Below are positions 1 through 8,211 of a stretch of DNA of 51,732 nt, piece after piece. Where the stretch lies: contig CAZONK010000003.1 of the NCBI GenBank assembly GCA_964581095.1, positions 1 through 51,732 on the forward strand. The letters run 5' to 3'. The DNA is from SZUA-230 sp964581095. Lineage in GTDB: Bacteria; Bacteroidota; Bacteroidia; Cytophagales; Cyclobacteriaceae. Position numbers and translations under genes: made by a program. The notes under the pieces are model-generated. The model was given only the letters and a program-made list of their open reading frames with translations, did no database searches and was not told where the DNA came from. Every line of letters begins with the position of its first letter. Position 1 is the stretch's first letter.

Positions 1-1
1 C

Positions 2-190
2 TTTTTTAAAAATGGGGAAATGATTGTAATACCTCAAAAACGGAAGGAGAATTACACATCCTTTGATCCATATGTAAGAGAGATGAAGGAGTTTATCCGT
101 AGCAATGGGTTGTATTTCAGATCCTCAGAAGATCTTTCCATGATTTATGGGGAATATTTCAGGCTGATTTCAATAAATTCTAATTTTTAA
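2..190 (+). CDS. 3' end of an unidentified gene (partial)
   Basis: The frame is open from the left window edge to a TAA at 188-190 and gives the last 62 residues of a protein. It ends in a hydrophilic, Tyr- and Phe-rich segment (YVREMKEFIRSNGLYFRS, then a final SNF). I do not recognise the family, and the missing N-terminus prevents assignment. It lies about 250 bp upstream of the SusC gene on the same strand, so it could be the gene preceding the SusC/SusD pair or unrelated to it. The lack of stops and the ordinary amino-acid mix support real coding, but the region is short. Confidence 0.55.
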   Translation, partial: FFKNGEMIVIPQKRKENYTSFDPYVREMKEFIRSNGLYFRSSEDLSMIYGEYFRLISINSNF

Positions 191-442
191 AAATCAAGTA
201 TTGAATGAATATTCTATCCTACCATGGAACATAAAATTAAAAAAAAATACTTCAGGGGAGAATTGTAAATTATTTACCATTTATTTAAAAACCTCCTGAT
301 TATTCGTCACCATCCTCTTATTTAAAATTTTATTTGGAGTAAATAGTTAAATTTTAACATTTATTATGGTGTGTTTCTTTGGTATTATCATTCAAAATCA
401 TAATTTCATCGATTAAATCAATTAAAAAAAGTTTAAACGCCT
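191..442. other. AT-rich intergenic region upstream of susC-like gene
   Basis: No coding potential is evident here. It is very AT-rich with several A and T runs. A TTTG at 378-381 lies 19 nt before TAATTTCA (401-408). That spacing fits the Bacteroidota TTG / TAnnTTTG promoter, but the -7 element has two mismatches, so this is only a weak candidate promoter for the downstream SusC/SusD genes. Confidence 0.35.
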
Positions 443-3439
443 ATGAAACACTATTACAAAGCCCTGGCTTTGTATGCAGTTGCTTTATTAATTAGCGCTA
501 CTGCGTACGGTCAGGGATTCTCAATTAACGGCAGGATCTCCGACTCATTTACAGGAGAACCACTTGCCGGTGTAAACGTAATCGTAAAGGGTACGACTAC
601 GGGAACAATAACCGATATTGAAGGTTATTATAACGTTGAGGTTCCCGAAGGAAGCACAACCCTTTTATACTCATTTATTGGGTATGTGACCATCGAACAA
701 CCTGTAAGCTCAAGTACCACCACGCTTGATATTAAACTGGATGAGGATGTTACAAACCTCGAAGAGGTGGTTATCACTGGTTTGGCATCTTCAGTTAAAC
801 GATCGAACCTGGCCAATGCTGTGTCCTCAATTTCAGGGGAAGAACTTACCGGTAACACAACTCAATCAACGCTCGACAACGCCATGTATGGTAAATTAAC
901 CGGAGTTAATATGGTATCGAACGGTGGAGCACCAGGAGGAGGAGTAAATGTTCAGTTGCGGGGTATATCTACATTAGGTGCCGGATCAAGCCAGCCATTG
1001 TATATCATCGATGGAGTGTATATTGACAATTCAGTTATTCGCAATGGACGTACGCAGGTTAGTGGTGCAAGTGGAGGCCAGACCACGGCTACACAAGATA
1101 ATGCTTCAAACAGGATTGCTGATATTAATCCTGATGACATCGAGAGTATAGAGGTCCTTAAAGGTCCATCTGCAGCAGCAATATATGGAACACGTGCAAA
1201 TGCAGGTGTTATTATCATTACTACAAAGCGCGGACAGGCAGGAAAAACCAAAGTGAGTTTCCGACAGGATATTGGATGGAATGAAGCTTTAAATTTCCAG
1301 GGATTTGAAGGTTGGGACAACACCAAAATTGATAATGTATATGGTACAGGTGCCGCCGGGGATGCTGAAAAATCCAAACTTGCTCAAAATGGAAATATTG
1401 ACTGGGAAGAAACGCTCTACGGCGAGAAAGGCATGCTGAGCAATACCCAAATCAGTGTAGCCGGTGGTACTGACAAAACGAAATTTTTTGTTTCGGCAGG
1501 ATCTCAGGCTGAAGATGGAATTGTGAAAAACACCGGTTTTAACCGGTATAGCCTTCGTGCAAATATTGACCATAAATTAAGCCCTAAATTGGATTTTACG
1601 CTTAGCACAAACTATGCTAAAACAGCTACAGACCGAGGATTTACAGGTAACCAGAACAATACTGGTGGTAGTCTTGGTTATAATATAGCTTATACACCCA
1701 CCTATGCTGGACTAGAGCCCGATGAAAGTGGTAACTATCCGGATAATCCATACTTTAACGACAATCCATTGGCTATTCGTGATCTAGCAAAAAATACAGA
1801 GGATGTTGACAGGTTTATTGCTGCAGGAGGTTTGAACTGGAATATTTTCCAATCCCCAAATTCATTGGTCAAATTTACTTTCAATGGTGGGGTTGATTTC
1901 CTAAGTGCACGTACCTTGGTTTATTTTCCGGAAATTCTACAGCACCAGCGTGCTTTGGCAAATCCAGGTGATGTAATGCATGGCAAACAGGAAAATTTCA
2001 ACACCAATGCACAGGCTTTCCTTATTTGGAATACAAATGCCGGATCTATAAATTTCAATACTCAAATTGGTACAACCTGGTTGACACAAGACAGGGATCT
2101 CCTGCTTGTTAGAGGCCAGGGTTTAGCTGCCGGCCAGACAAACCTTGGTTGGGCGCAGGTTGTTTCAACCCAGGCAGACGTGGAAGGCCATGTAATCGAC
2201 CAGGGAATCGTTGCCCAGGAAGAAATAAACTGGGAGGATAAAATTATTGGAACGTTGGGAATTCGGTTCGACCGTTCAACGCTCAACAGGGACCAGGAAA
2301 AATTCTATGGTTTTCCAAAAGCTTCTGTAGCTGCCAATATTGCAAATTTTGATTTTTGGAGCTCATCAACGGTCAACCAACTTAAATTGAGGGTAGCTTA
2401 TGGGGAAACAGGCGGTTTACCACTATTTGGTAATACATTTGAATCACTTACTCCGCAACTCATTGGAGGCAATCTCGGTGGACAAGTAGGTGTTCGTGCA
2501 GTTAACTCTGACCTGGAGCCTGAAACAGCATCTGAAATTGAAATGGGGTTGGATATGGGTTTTCTTGATAATAAATTAGGATTTGAGTTAACATATTATG
2601 TAAAGACTGTTAATGACCTTATTCTGGACCAGCAACCTGTTGAGTCTTCGGGAATCACTGCCATAGCTACCAATGCGGCTGATATGACTAATAAGGGAAT
2701 TGAGTTTGCTTTGAATTACCAGGCGATACGAAATACAAATTTCTCATGGTTTACCCGATTAATGTATTGGGATAACAAAGTGGAAATTACTCGTTTATCG
2801 ATACCTCCTTATACCATTGGTGGTTTTGGTCCTTCACTTGGAACTTATATGATTGCAGAAGGATTTTCGCCTACTACAATTGTTGGTAATCCTTCGGGAA
2901 CCGATGAAACACCTCTTGGGTGGACTGTATTAGGTGATCGATTGCCCAAATGGCAAGGTTCATTCTACAATGAATTTACATTTTTCAAAAATTTCAAATT
3001 CAACTTTTTACTCCACACTGCGCAAGGGCATAAAAACATAAATTTATCAGCCCTTTTATGGGATGATGGTGCATCTACACCGGGATGGAGTGATCCTGTA
3101 GATGGTTCACAAGCTCCTACTTTCGGCTTAAACCGGTTGCTACTGTGGGCAGTAGAAGGACAGACCAGTGTGTATGTACAAGATGCATCCTACACAAAAC
3201 TGCGTGAAGTTGGCTTGTATTATACCTTCCCTTCAGAGCTTATGACAAGATGGTTTGGTGGCTCCGTAAGTAATTTAAAACTTGGAGTATCCGGAAATAA
3301 TATTCTTCTATTCTCCGATTATGGAAGTTACGATCCTGAAGTATCGAATTTTGGCGTTCAGGCAATTACATCAGCTATTGAGGTAACGCCGTATCCGAGT
3401 TCAAGAAGGATGTTGTTCCACCTTGCTGTTGATTTTTAA
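443..3439 (+). CDS. SusC/RagA-family TonB-linked outer membrane receptor
   Basis: This is a 998-residue outer-membrane TonB-dependent transporter of the SusC/RagA type, which imports oligosaccharides or peptides with a SusD lipoprotein as lid. A signal peptide ends near AYGQ (residue 24). A carboxypeptidase-regulatory-like domain covers about residues 27-112 (GRISDSFTGEPLAGVNV). The plug covers about 113-265 and includes PLYIIDGVYIDN and IESIEVLKGPSAAAIYGTRA. The remainder is a 22-strand-type barrel ending in LAVDF. The length is normal for the family. The SusD partner begins within 20 bp downstream. No CAZyme or peptidase gene adjoins the pair, so the substrate cannot be guessed. The ATG at 443 directly precedes the charged n-region (MKHYYK), which makes the start convincing. 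Confidence 0.95.
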   Translation: MKHYYKALALYAVALLISATAYGQGFSINGRISDSFTGEPLAGVNVIVKGTTTGTITDIEGYYNVEVPEGSTTLLYSFIGYVTIEQPVSSSTTTLDIKLDEDVTNLEEVVITGLASSVKRSNLANAVSSISGEELTGNTTQSTLDNAMYGKLTGVNMVSNGGAPGGGVNVQLRGISTLGAGSSQPLYIIDGVYIDNSVIRNGRTQVSGASGGQTTATQDNASNRIADINPDDIESIEVLKGPSAAAIYGTRANAGVIIITTKRGQAGKTKVSFRQDIGWNEALNFQGFEGWDNTKIDNVYGTGAAGDAEKSKLAQNGNIDWEETLYGEKGMLSNTQISVAGGTDKTKFFVSAGSQAEDGIVKNTGFNRYSLRANIDHKLSPKLDFTLSTNYAKTATDRGFTGNQNNTGGSLGYNIAYTPTYAGLEPDESGNYPDNPYFNDNPLAIRDLAKNTEDVDRFIAAGGLNWNIFQSPNSLVKFTFNGGVDFLSARTLVYFPEILQHQRALANPGDVMHGKQENFNTNAQAFLIWNTNAGSINFNTQIGTTWLTQDRDLLLVRGQGLAAGQTNLGWAQVVSTQADVEGHVIDQGIVAQEEINWEDKIIGTLGIRFDRSTLNRDQEKFYGFPKASVAANIANFDFWSSSTVNQLKLRVAYGETGGLPLFGNTFESLTPQLIGGNLGGQVGVRAVNSDLEPETASEIEMGLDMGFLDNKLGFELTYYVKTVNDLILDQQPVESSGITAIATNAADMTNKGIEFALNYQAIRNTNFSWFTRLMYWDNKVEITRLSIPPYTIGGFGPSLGTYMIAEGFSPTTIVGNPSGTDETPLGWTVLGDRLPKWQGSFYNEFTFFKNFKFNFLLHTAQGHKNINLSALLWDDGASTPGWSDPVDGSQAPTFGLNRLLLWAVEGQTSVYVQDASYTKLREVGLYYTFPSELMTRWFGGSVSNLKLGVSGNNILLFSDYGSYDPEVSNFGVQAITSAIEVTPYPSSRRMLFHLAVDF

Positions 3440-3458
3440 TATTTAAATGAATTTTATT

Positions 3459-4829
3459 ATGAAAAAGTATATATATAAATTTAGTTTACTGCTTATTGCA
3501 ATGGCAATAGTTGCCAGTTGTAATTATGAAGAGCAGTTCGATCCAAATAACCCATCTCTTGCTGCAGTGGGTAAAGATGCTTCCAAAGCAACATTGCAAG
3601 GACTTGTTACAGGATTAGAGGCACGTCATCGTGCATATTTCTCAAACGCTACTCAAATGTTTGGATCTTTTGGACGTGAGGTTTGGGCATTTTTTGGCTC
3701 TGATCCACGGTTTATCAATGACTGGTTAGGGGTAAGCGGTAGTACATATCCTGATTTCTTCGCTTCTAATGGAACCTATTTGTCTCCATACCTGGCGGTA
3801 AAGCAGGCAAATGTGCTTATCGATGCAGTAGATCCTGCCAATAATAGCGTATTAAATACTGCTGAATCTGCAGGATATAGTGGTTTTGCAAAAACAATAA
3901 AAGGATACCAGCTTATATGGCCCCTGATGCAACAGTGGGACAACGGGATTCGTGTAGATGTTGAAGATCCCTTAGATCCGGGACCAATATTGGACAAAGA
4001 TGCTGCCCTGGCACGAATCCGTGCTATTCTGGATGATGGATTCAGTGATCTTCAAAGTGCAGAATTTGCTTTTACGCTTACGAATGGATGGGCTGGTTTT
4101 GACTCACCATCGGAAATGGCGAAAGTTAACCGTGCAATTGCAGCAAGAGTTGCTATATATGATGGTGACTTTTCTGGCGCTATAGCAGCACTTAACCAAT
4201 CATTCTTTGATATGAACGATGGCAGAAGTGAGGCAGCCATGATGGTAGGTCCTGCACATGTTTATGGAAATGCTCCGGATGTAAATAATCCTTTATTTTA
4301 TCCATTGGATGCAAGCACCAATACCATTCTAATTGTGCATCCTTCAGTTGTTGAAGATGCGATACCGAATGATATACGAGTTGAAAATAAAATTTACAAG
4401 CGATTGGAGCCTGTTGTCAGTGCTACACTAGGCGCGGATCTTCCGGGTGAATATCAGGATAAAAGATGGCCTTCGAATGTAGATCCGATACCGTTTATCA
4501 GAAATGAGGAACTTATTCTCATAAAAGCAGAAGCGGAATGGTTTGGTGGAGTAGATAAAGCCATGGCAATACAGGCAATTAACAATGTACGTAATACCTG
4601 GGGAATTGGTGATACTTCAATAACTACAGCTTCTTCTGATAGCGAATTTACTGACGAACTGCTAATACAGCGCAGGTATTCGTTGTGGGCAGAAGGTGGA
4701 CACCGTTGGATAGACCTTCGTAGGTTTAATCGTCTTGATGACACCAATGTTGATTTGAGAGATGGAGGAGCTATCTTTACTAAAATTGACCCAAGAGTAA
4801 CAGAAACTACCTGGGAGGCAGCTAATTAA
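3459..4829 (+). CDS. SusD/RagB-family outer membrane lipoprotein
   Basis: This is the surface lipoprotein partner of the upstream SusC-like receptor and probably captures the ligand. I chose the ATG at 3459 (MKKYIYKFSLLL...) over an in-frame ATG at 3447, because it gives a standard lipoprotein signal with lipobox VASC; the lipidated Cys is residue 21. The C-terminal part has the usual SusD features: IPFIRNEELILIKAEAEW, AINNVRN, and ELLIQRRYSLWAEGGHRWIDLRR. At 456 residues it is slightly short but complete. It is translated from the same transcript as the SusC gene, which ends 19 bp upstream, and a strong terminator follows it. Confidence 0.93.
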   Translation: MKKYIYKFSLLLIAMAIVASCNYEEQFDPNNPSLAAVGKDASKATLQGLVTGLEARHRAYFSNATQMFGSFGREVWAFFGSDPRFINDWLGVSGSTYPDFFASNGTYLSPYLAVKQANVLIDAVDPANNSVLNTAESAGYSGFAKTIKGYQLIWPLMQQWDNGIRVDVEDPLDPGPILDKDAALARIRAILDDGFSDLQSAEFAFTLTNGWAGFDSPSEMAKVNRAIAARVAIYDGDFSGAIAALNQSFFDMNDGRSEAAMMVGPAHVYGNAPDVNNPLFYPLDASTNTILIVHPSVVEDAIPNDIRVENKIYKRLEPVVSATLGADLPGEYQDKRWPSNVDPIPFIRNEELILIKAEAEWFGGVDKAMAIQAINNVRNTWGIGDTSITTASSDSEFTDELLIQRRYSLWAEGGHRWIDLRRFNRLDDTNVDLRDGGAIFTKIDPRVTETTWEAAN

Positions 4830-4851
4830 TACTAGTAACTTAAAGTGATTT

Positions 4852-4888
4852 AAAAGAGGTTTGCAATATTGTAAACCTCTTTTTTTTA
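4852..4888 (+). terminator. Rho-independent terminator after SusC/SusD
   Basis: A near-perfect inverted repeat (AAGAGGTTTGCAATATT with its complement GTAAACCTCTT) runs directly into a tract of eight Ts. The A-rich 5' flank may let it also terminate the convergent minus-strand gene that ends at 4931. Confidence 0.85.
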
Positions 4889-4930
4889 CTTGGTGCTGAA
4901 GTAACTGCAGTTATTTTAATTCAAATCTAT

Positions 4931-7174
4931 TTATTTAACCGGGACACTAACTTCAAATGAAGATGATTTCGTAAACAGAATACCGTCATTGGTAATCCCA
5001 TAAACGCTTAACCTGAATTTGCCCGTAATGTCGCTTGTTTGAAATGAAAATACACTTGTTCCACCTACGTCAGATTTGTTTGGCAAACTTGTGTATAACA
5101 ATGTTCTGAAATCCGGAAAATTAACATTACCCCTGTCCCTGATAACCTGGTTATCCATTGTATTGTATGAATAGTCCAGCCCTGTTTGCTTATATGATCG
5201 GCTTAAAAGAGTATCTGCCATACTTTGATCAGGATCATTTGATGTTATTTTAAATACTCCATTTCTTCCTAATAATCCAAAAGGAGCCATTTTATCCAGA
5301 GAGTTTATTATCTCAATATAATCGATTGATTGAAGATCTAAGCTTAATGCAAGCGTACCATTAAATGTTGGATATCCGTCAATAAAATAAACCGGGCTTT
5401 CTTTAAACTTATTATAAGAATGAGAGGGCATCAGAACAATATTTTCCATGCCATTTTTTTTCTTTACTGATGCCTTTGGAATTACACTAATAACAAAATC
5501 TTTCATTCCTTCAAATTCCATATACTCGGCAGGGGACACAACAATATTAACTTCATCTTTTGATTCATTAACCTCTCCAACCAGTTTAGGGTTTCCATAA
5601 ACTTTTGATATTGTATTTCTCTGTTTTATTTTGTTTAAATAAGTGATTACCTCGTTATTCATTTCAGGGAAGGAGGCTATACCAGGATATTTTCTTTTGG
5701 GTATTTCATTTCTCCTGGATACAAATATTTCTCCAATTCTTTCACCCATGGAACTAAATCCATAGAACCAAATATCATTACTGTTACCAAAATCAGGAAT
5801 TTTGAATTTAAGCTGTTCATTTGCAAATCTTGTTTCAGAAGTGTGATAATCAGTTATGAAATACCCTGATACGAACGATAATTCTTCTGAAAATCCAGGA
5901 CTGGCAGGATCAATGTTGCATGAAAGTATTTGTTCAATTTCAGGACTGAATGTTGAGATATTTTTTGTAAATGTTTGAGGTTCCAAACCAATTAAATAGT
6001 CATTTACCGATTGAAATTTATCTACAATATTGTATTGAACGTCTGGCAAATAAAGACTTAACAATTCAGAATTTTCATTTTTCCCATTTCTACTTTCTTC
6101 TTTTTTTACAATCAAAAAAGTAGTCGATTTAATCTTTTTGCCATTATGTGAAACTCCAATTGATACATCTACATTTTCGCGTTTTAAAAATGCTTGTTTT
6201 TGAATATTTATATTTACAGCAAGTTGGTTATTTTGAAAAGCATTAAACACAGTTCTTGCACTAAGTATCCTGTCTTTATTAAAAATTGTTATCGTAATAA
6301 GTCCGTCAGGTAGCTCAGGTTTAAAAAGCTGAAAAACTTCGTTACTGTTTTCATCAATTTCTAAGTCCTTTTCTAAATAGGTTTGTCCACTTTGATGTAC
6401 AACAATTCGTAAAGGTCCGGTACTCAATAAACCAGTAATAACCGAAACTTCAAAACTTTCTGATTTTTCATCAACTCTAACTATGACTCCCGAATCACTT
6501 ACCCCGGGAAATAAATTACCACTATGATTTATATTGAATCGATAGGATTGACCGGCTGATGGGTTAAGTTCTATAATCCCCGATGTATGTTTCTTGTCAA
6601 TTTTAAATACAACTTCACCATTTATATCGATCAATTCAATGATTTCTAATTTTGCCGGAAACTCGCCTATAACTTCATAGTATACTTTTGTTGATCGACC
6701 AGTAAGTAATTTACCTCCTTCAGCTCTTGTAAATATTTGAAAAGGTACAGTTTGAAATTCACCAGGCTCTAAAAGGCTTTCAGCATTGTAGATACCTATT
6801 GTAGCTACATTGGCAAGGTTTTCAATATCCTCAAACATTGATTTGGTATAAGCAAATAATCTATAGTCGCCGGTTTCAAGGTTGGCTGGTAGTAATATTT
6901 CACCTTTTCCAATCCGATCTTTTGCTTTTATTTTTTGGTGTATGCTTACATTGCCATTTGAATCAACAAAATCGACGTAGATATAAGCGCTTGTAACATT
7001 ATTTGCCTGCGATGGAACAACAAAAGCATGGTAGGTGAACAATTCACCTGATGAATAAAAAGGCTGGTCTGTCTTCAGGTATACTCGTTCAGAGGGAATA
7101 CGACCTTGCGACAATACCGATGTAGTGAATAGCAATGTGATCAGCATGGATATGGTGCATTTTAAGTCAACCAT
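4931..7174 (-). CDS. Secreted MG2-domain protein with plug-like C-terminal segment
   Basis: This exported protein of about 747 residues has an N-terminal macroglobulin-like MG2 domain (SERVYLKTDQPFYSSGELFTY, then ASGDYRLFAYT-type strands), as seen in bacterial alpha-2-macroglobulin-like proteins. Residues about 595-645 read YFIDGYPTFNGTL and IDYIEIINSLDKMAPFGLLG followed by NGVFKI. This closely resembles the end of a TonB-receptor plug, yet no barrel follows. The start at 7174 uses TAATG: the A of the upstream stop is the A of ATG. It gives a clean signal peptide (MVDLKCTISMLITLLF...LSQG). Longer in-frame starts lie inside the upstream gene and lack a signal peptide. It is the third gene of the receptor-DUF4249-MG2 unit. 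Function is unknown; a periplasmic or surface accessory of the receptor is an inference. Confidence 0.8.
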   Translation of the reverse strand: MVDLKCTISMLITLLFTTSVLSQGRIPSERVYLKTDQPFYSSGELFTYHAFVVPSQANNVTSAYIYVDFVDSNGNVSIHQKIKAKDRIGKGEILLPANLETGDYRLFAYTKSMFEDIENLANVATIGIYNAESLLEPGEFQTVPFQIFTRAEGGKLLTGRSTKVYYEVIGEFPAKLEIIELIDINGEVVFKIDKKHTSGIIELNPSAGQSYRFNINHSGNLFPGVSDSGVIVRVDEKSESFEVSVITGLLSTGPLRIVVHQSGQTYLEKDLEIDENSNEVFQLFKPELPDGLITITIFNKDRILSARTVFNAFQNNQLAVNINIQKQAFLKRENVDVSIGVSHNGKKIKSTTFLIVKKEESRNGKNENSELLSLYLPDVQYNIVDKFQSVNDYLIGLEPQTFTKNISTFSPEIEQILSCNIDPASPGFSEELSFVSGYFITDYHTSETRFANEQLKFKIPDFGNSNDIWFYGFSSMGERIGEIFVSRRNEIPKRKYPGIASFPEMNNEVITYLNKIKQRNTISKVYGNPKLVGEVNESKDEVNIVVSPAEYMEFEGMKDFVISVIPKASVKKKNGMENIVLMPSHSYNKFKESPVYFIDGYPTFNGTLALSLDLQSIDYIEIINSLDKMAPFGLLGRNGVFKITSNDPDQSMADTLLSRSYKQTGLDYSYNTMDNQVIRDRGNVNFPDFRTLLYTSLPNKSDVGGTSVFSFQTSDITGKFRLSVYGITNDGILFTKSSSFEVSVPVK

Positions 7175-8208
7175 TAATCTTCCCACCATGAGGGTTTTTG
7201 GGTTGAACTTGAGCCGCCGGGGTATCTCAGGCAGTTGACACATTCATAGGGCCGGCCACGAAATAGTCGTGCACAAATATTTACTAAATCCAGATTGTAT
7301 GGCAATTCATCAAGGCTTACAAATATTCGTTGGACACTTTTATTATAAACCCCAAAATAACCCAGAACAATATCTTTTTGATTATCAATGTTGTATAAAT
7401 TACCCTGGATAGAGGAGGGAGGTGAATCAAATATACTCCCTACATTTTCTTTTTGTTTTTTAATACGTTCCCAAAAATGAAAAGCGTCCTCATTAATATT
7501 ATATTGAATAATCTCCAATCCATATTTTATTTCCATATCGCGGGTAGCCTGGATGAATACAAGGTCCTTGTCATATCCCCCATTACGCTCTTTATGGACG
7601 AGGACATTCTGAAATCTACTTGGGTTTCTTATCCAACACCTTCTTACTAAATCTGATTGTGCCCTTTGCGCGTCCCAGATATATGTAGGTACCAGCTGCC
7701 AGAAGTAATGGTCAGGATTATTTTCTGTTTGGTTTAAATAGGTGCTAACAACAATTCCCGGCTCTTCTACAACTTCATTATCTATTTCCCTGAATATTTT
7801 TCTCGTTTCAGCACGAAATTTAACACCTGTAACAGGAACGTAGTCAGGAAGTATTTGCTCAATGGATTCAATTACCTTTCCTTCAAAACGAACTACTACT
7901 TTATACGAGACACCTTTTTCCGCTTTGAAACAACGTGATGTTTTATAAAAACCCGGTTCATATTCTTCAAGATCAATTACCTGGTCATCCGAGGACTCTA
8001 TCTGAACAATAGCATCTGTAACAGGTTTATTTAATTCATTGGAAAATTTGACCGTACGCATTATCCTGACCTCGTGAATTTTTGATTCATTCGTAATAAA
8101 ACCGTCAATGGCAATGCGTTCAGGCTCCGTACTGGTATCTACCTCGATTCGCTCAATACATTGGGTAAACAGTGTAAAAATCAACATGGCAAAAAGGTTT
8201 CTATACAT
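7174..8208 (-). CDS. DUF4249-family lipoprotein
   Basis: This lipoprotein of 344 residues has lipobox FTQC (Cys17). The sequence after the signal (RIAIDGFITNESKIHEVRI, then PVTDAIVQI and ILPDYVPVTGVKF) and the C-terminal CxxC-GG-W signature (YECVNCLRYPGGSSS...PSWWED) match the DUF4249 family of Bacteroidota. Members are typically encoded beside TonB-dependent receptors carrying carboxypeptidase-regulatory-like domains. It sits 3 bp after the receptor gene and overlaps the MG2 gene by one base, so the three are translationally coupled. By analogy it may be a SusD-like surface lid for the receptor; no ligand is known from the sequence. Confidence 0.87.
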   Translation of the reverse strand: MYRNLFAMLIFTLFTQCIERIEVDTSTEPERIAIDGFITNESKIHEVRIMRTVKFSNELNKPVTDAIVQIESSDDQVIDLEEYEPGFYKTSRCFKAEKGVSYKVVVRFEGKVIESIEQILPDYVPVTGVKFRAETRKIFREIDNEVVEEPGIVVSTYLNQTENNPDHYFWQLVPTYIWDAQRAQSDLVRRCWIRNPSRFQNVLVHKERNGGYDKDLVFIQATRDMEIKYGLEIIQYNINEDAFHFWERIKKQKENVGSIFDSPPSSIQGNLYNIDNQKDIVLGYFGVYNKSVQRIFVSLDELPYNLDLVNICARLFRGRPYECVNCLRYPGGSSSTQKPSWWED

Positions 8209-8211
8209 TCA

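Noticed and set aside
952..1377. Minus-strand open frame of 141 codons inside the SusC gene
   Set aside because: It is fully covered by the plug-encoding part of the SusC gene and has no independent support.
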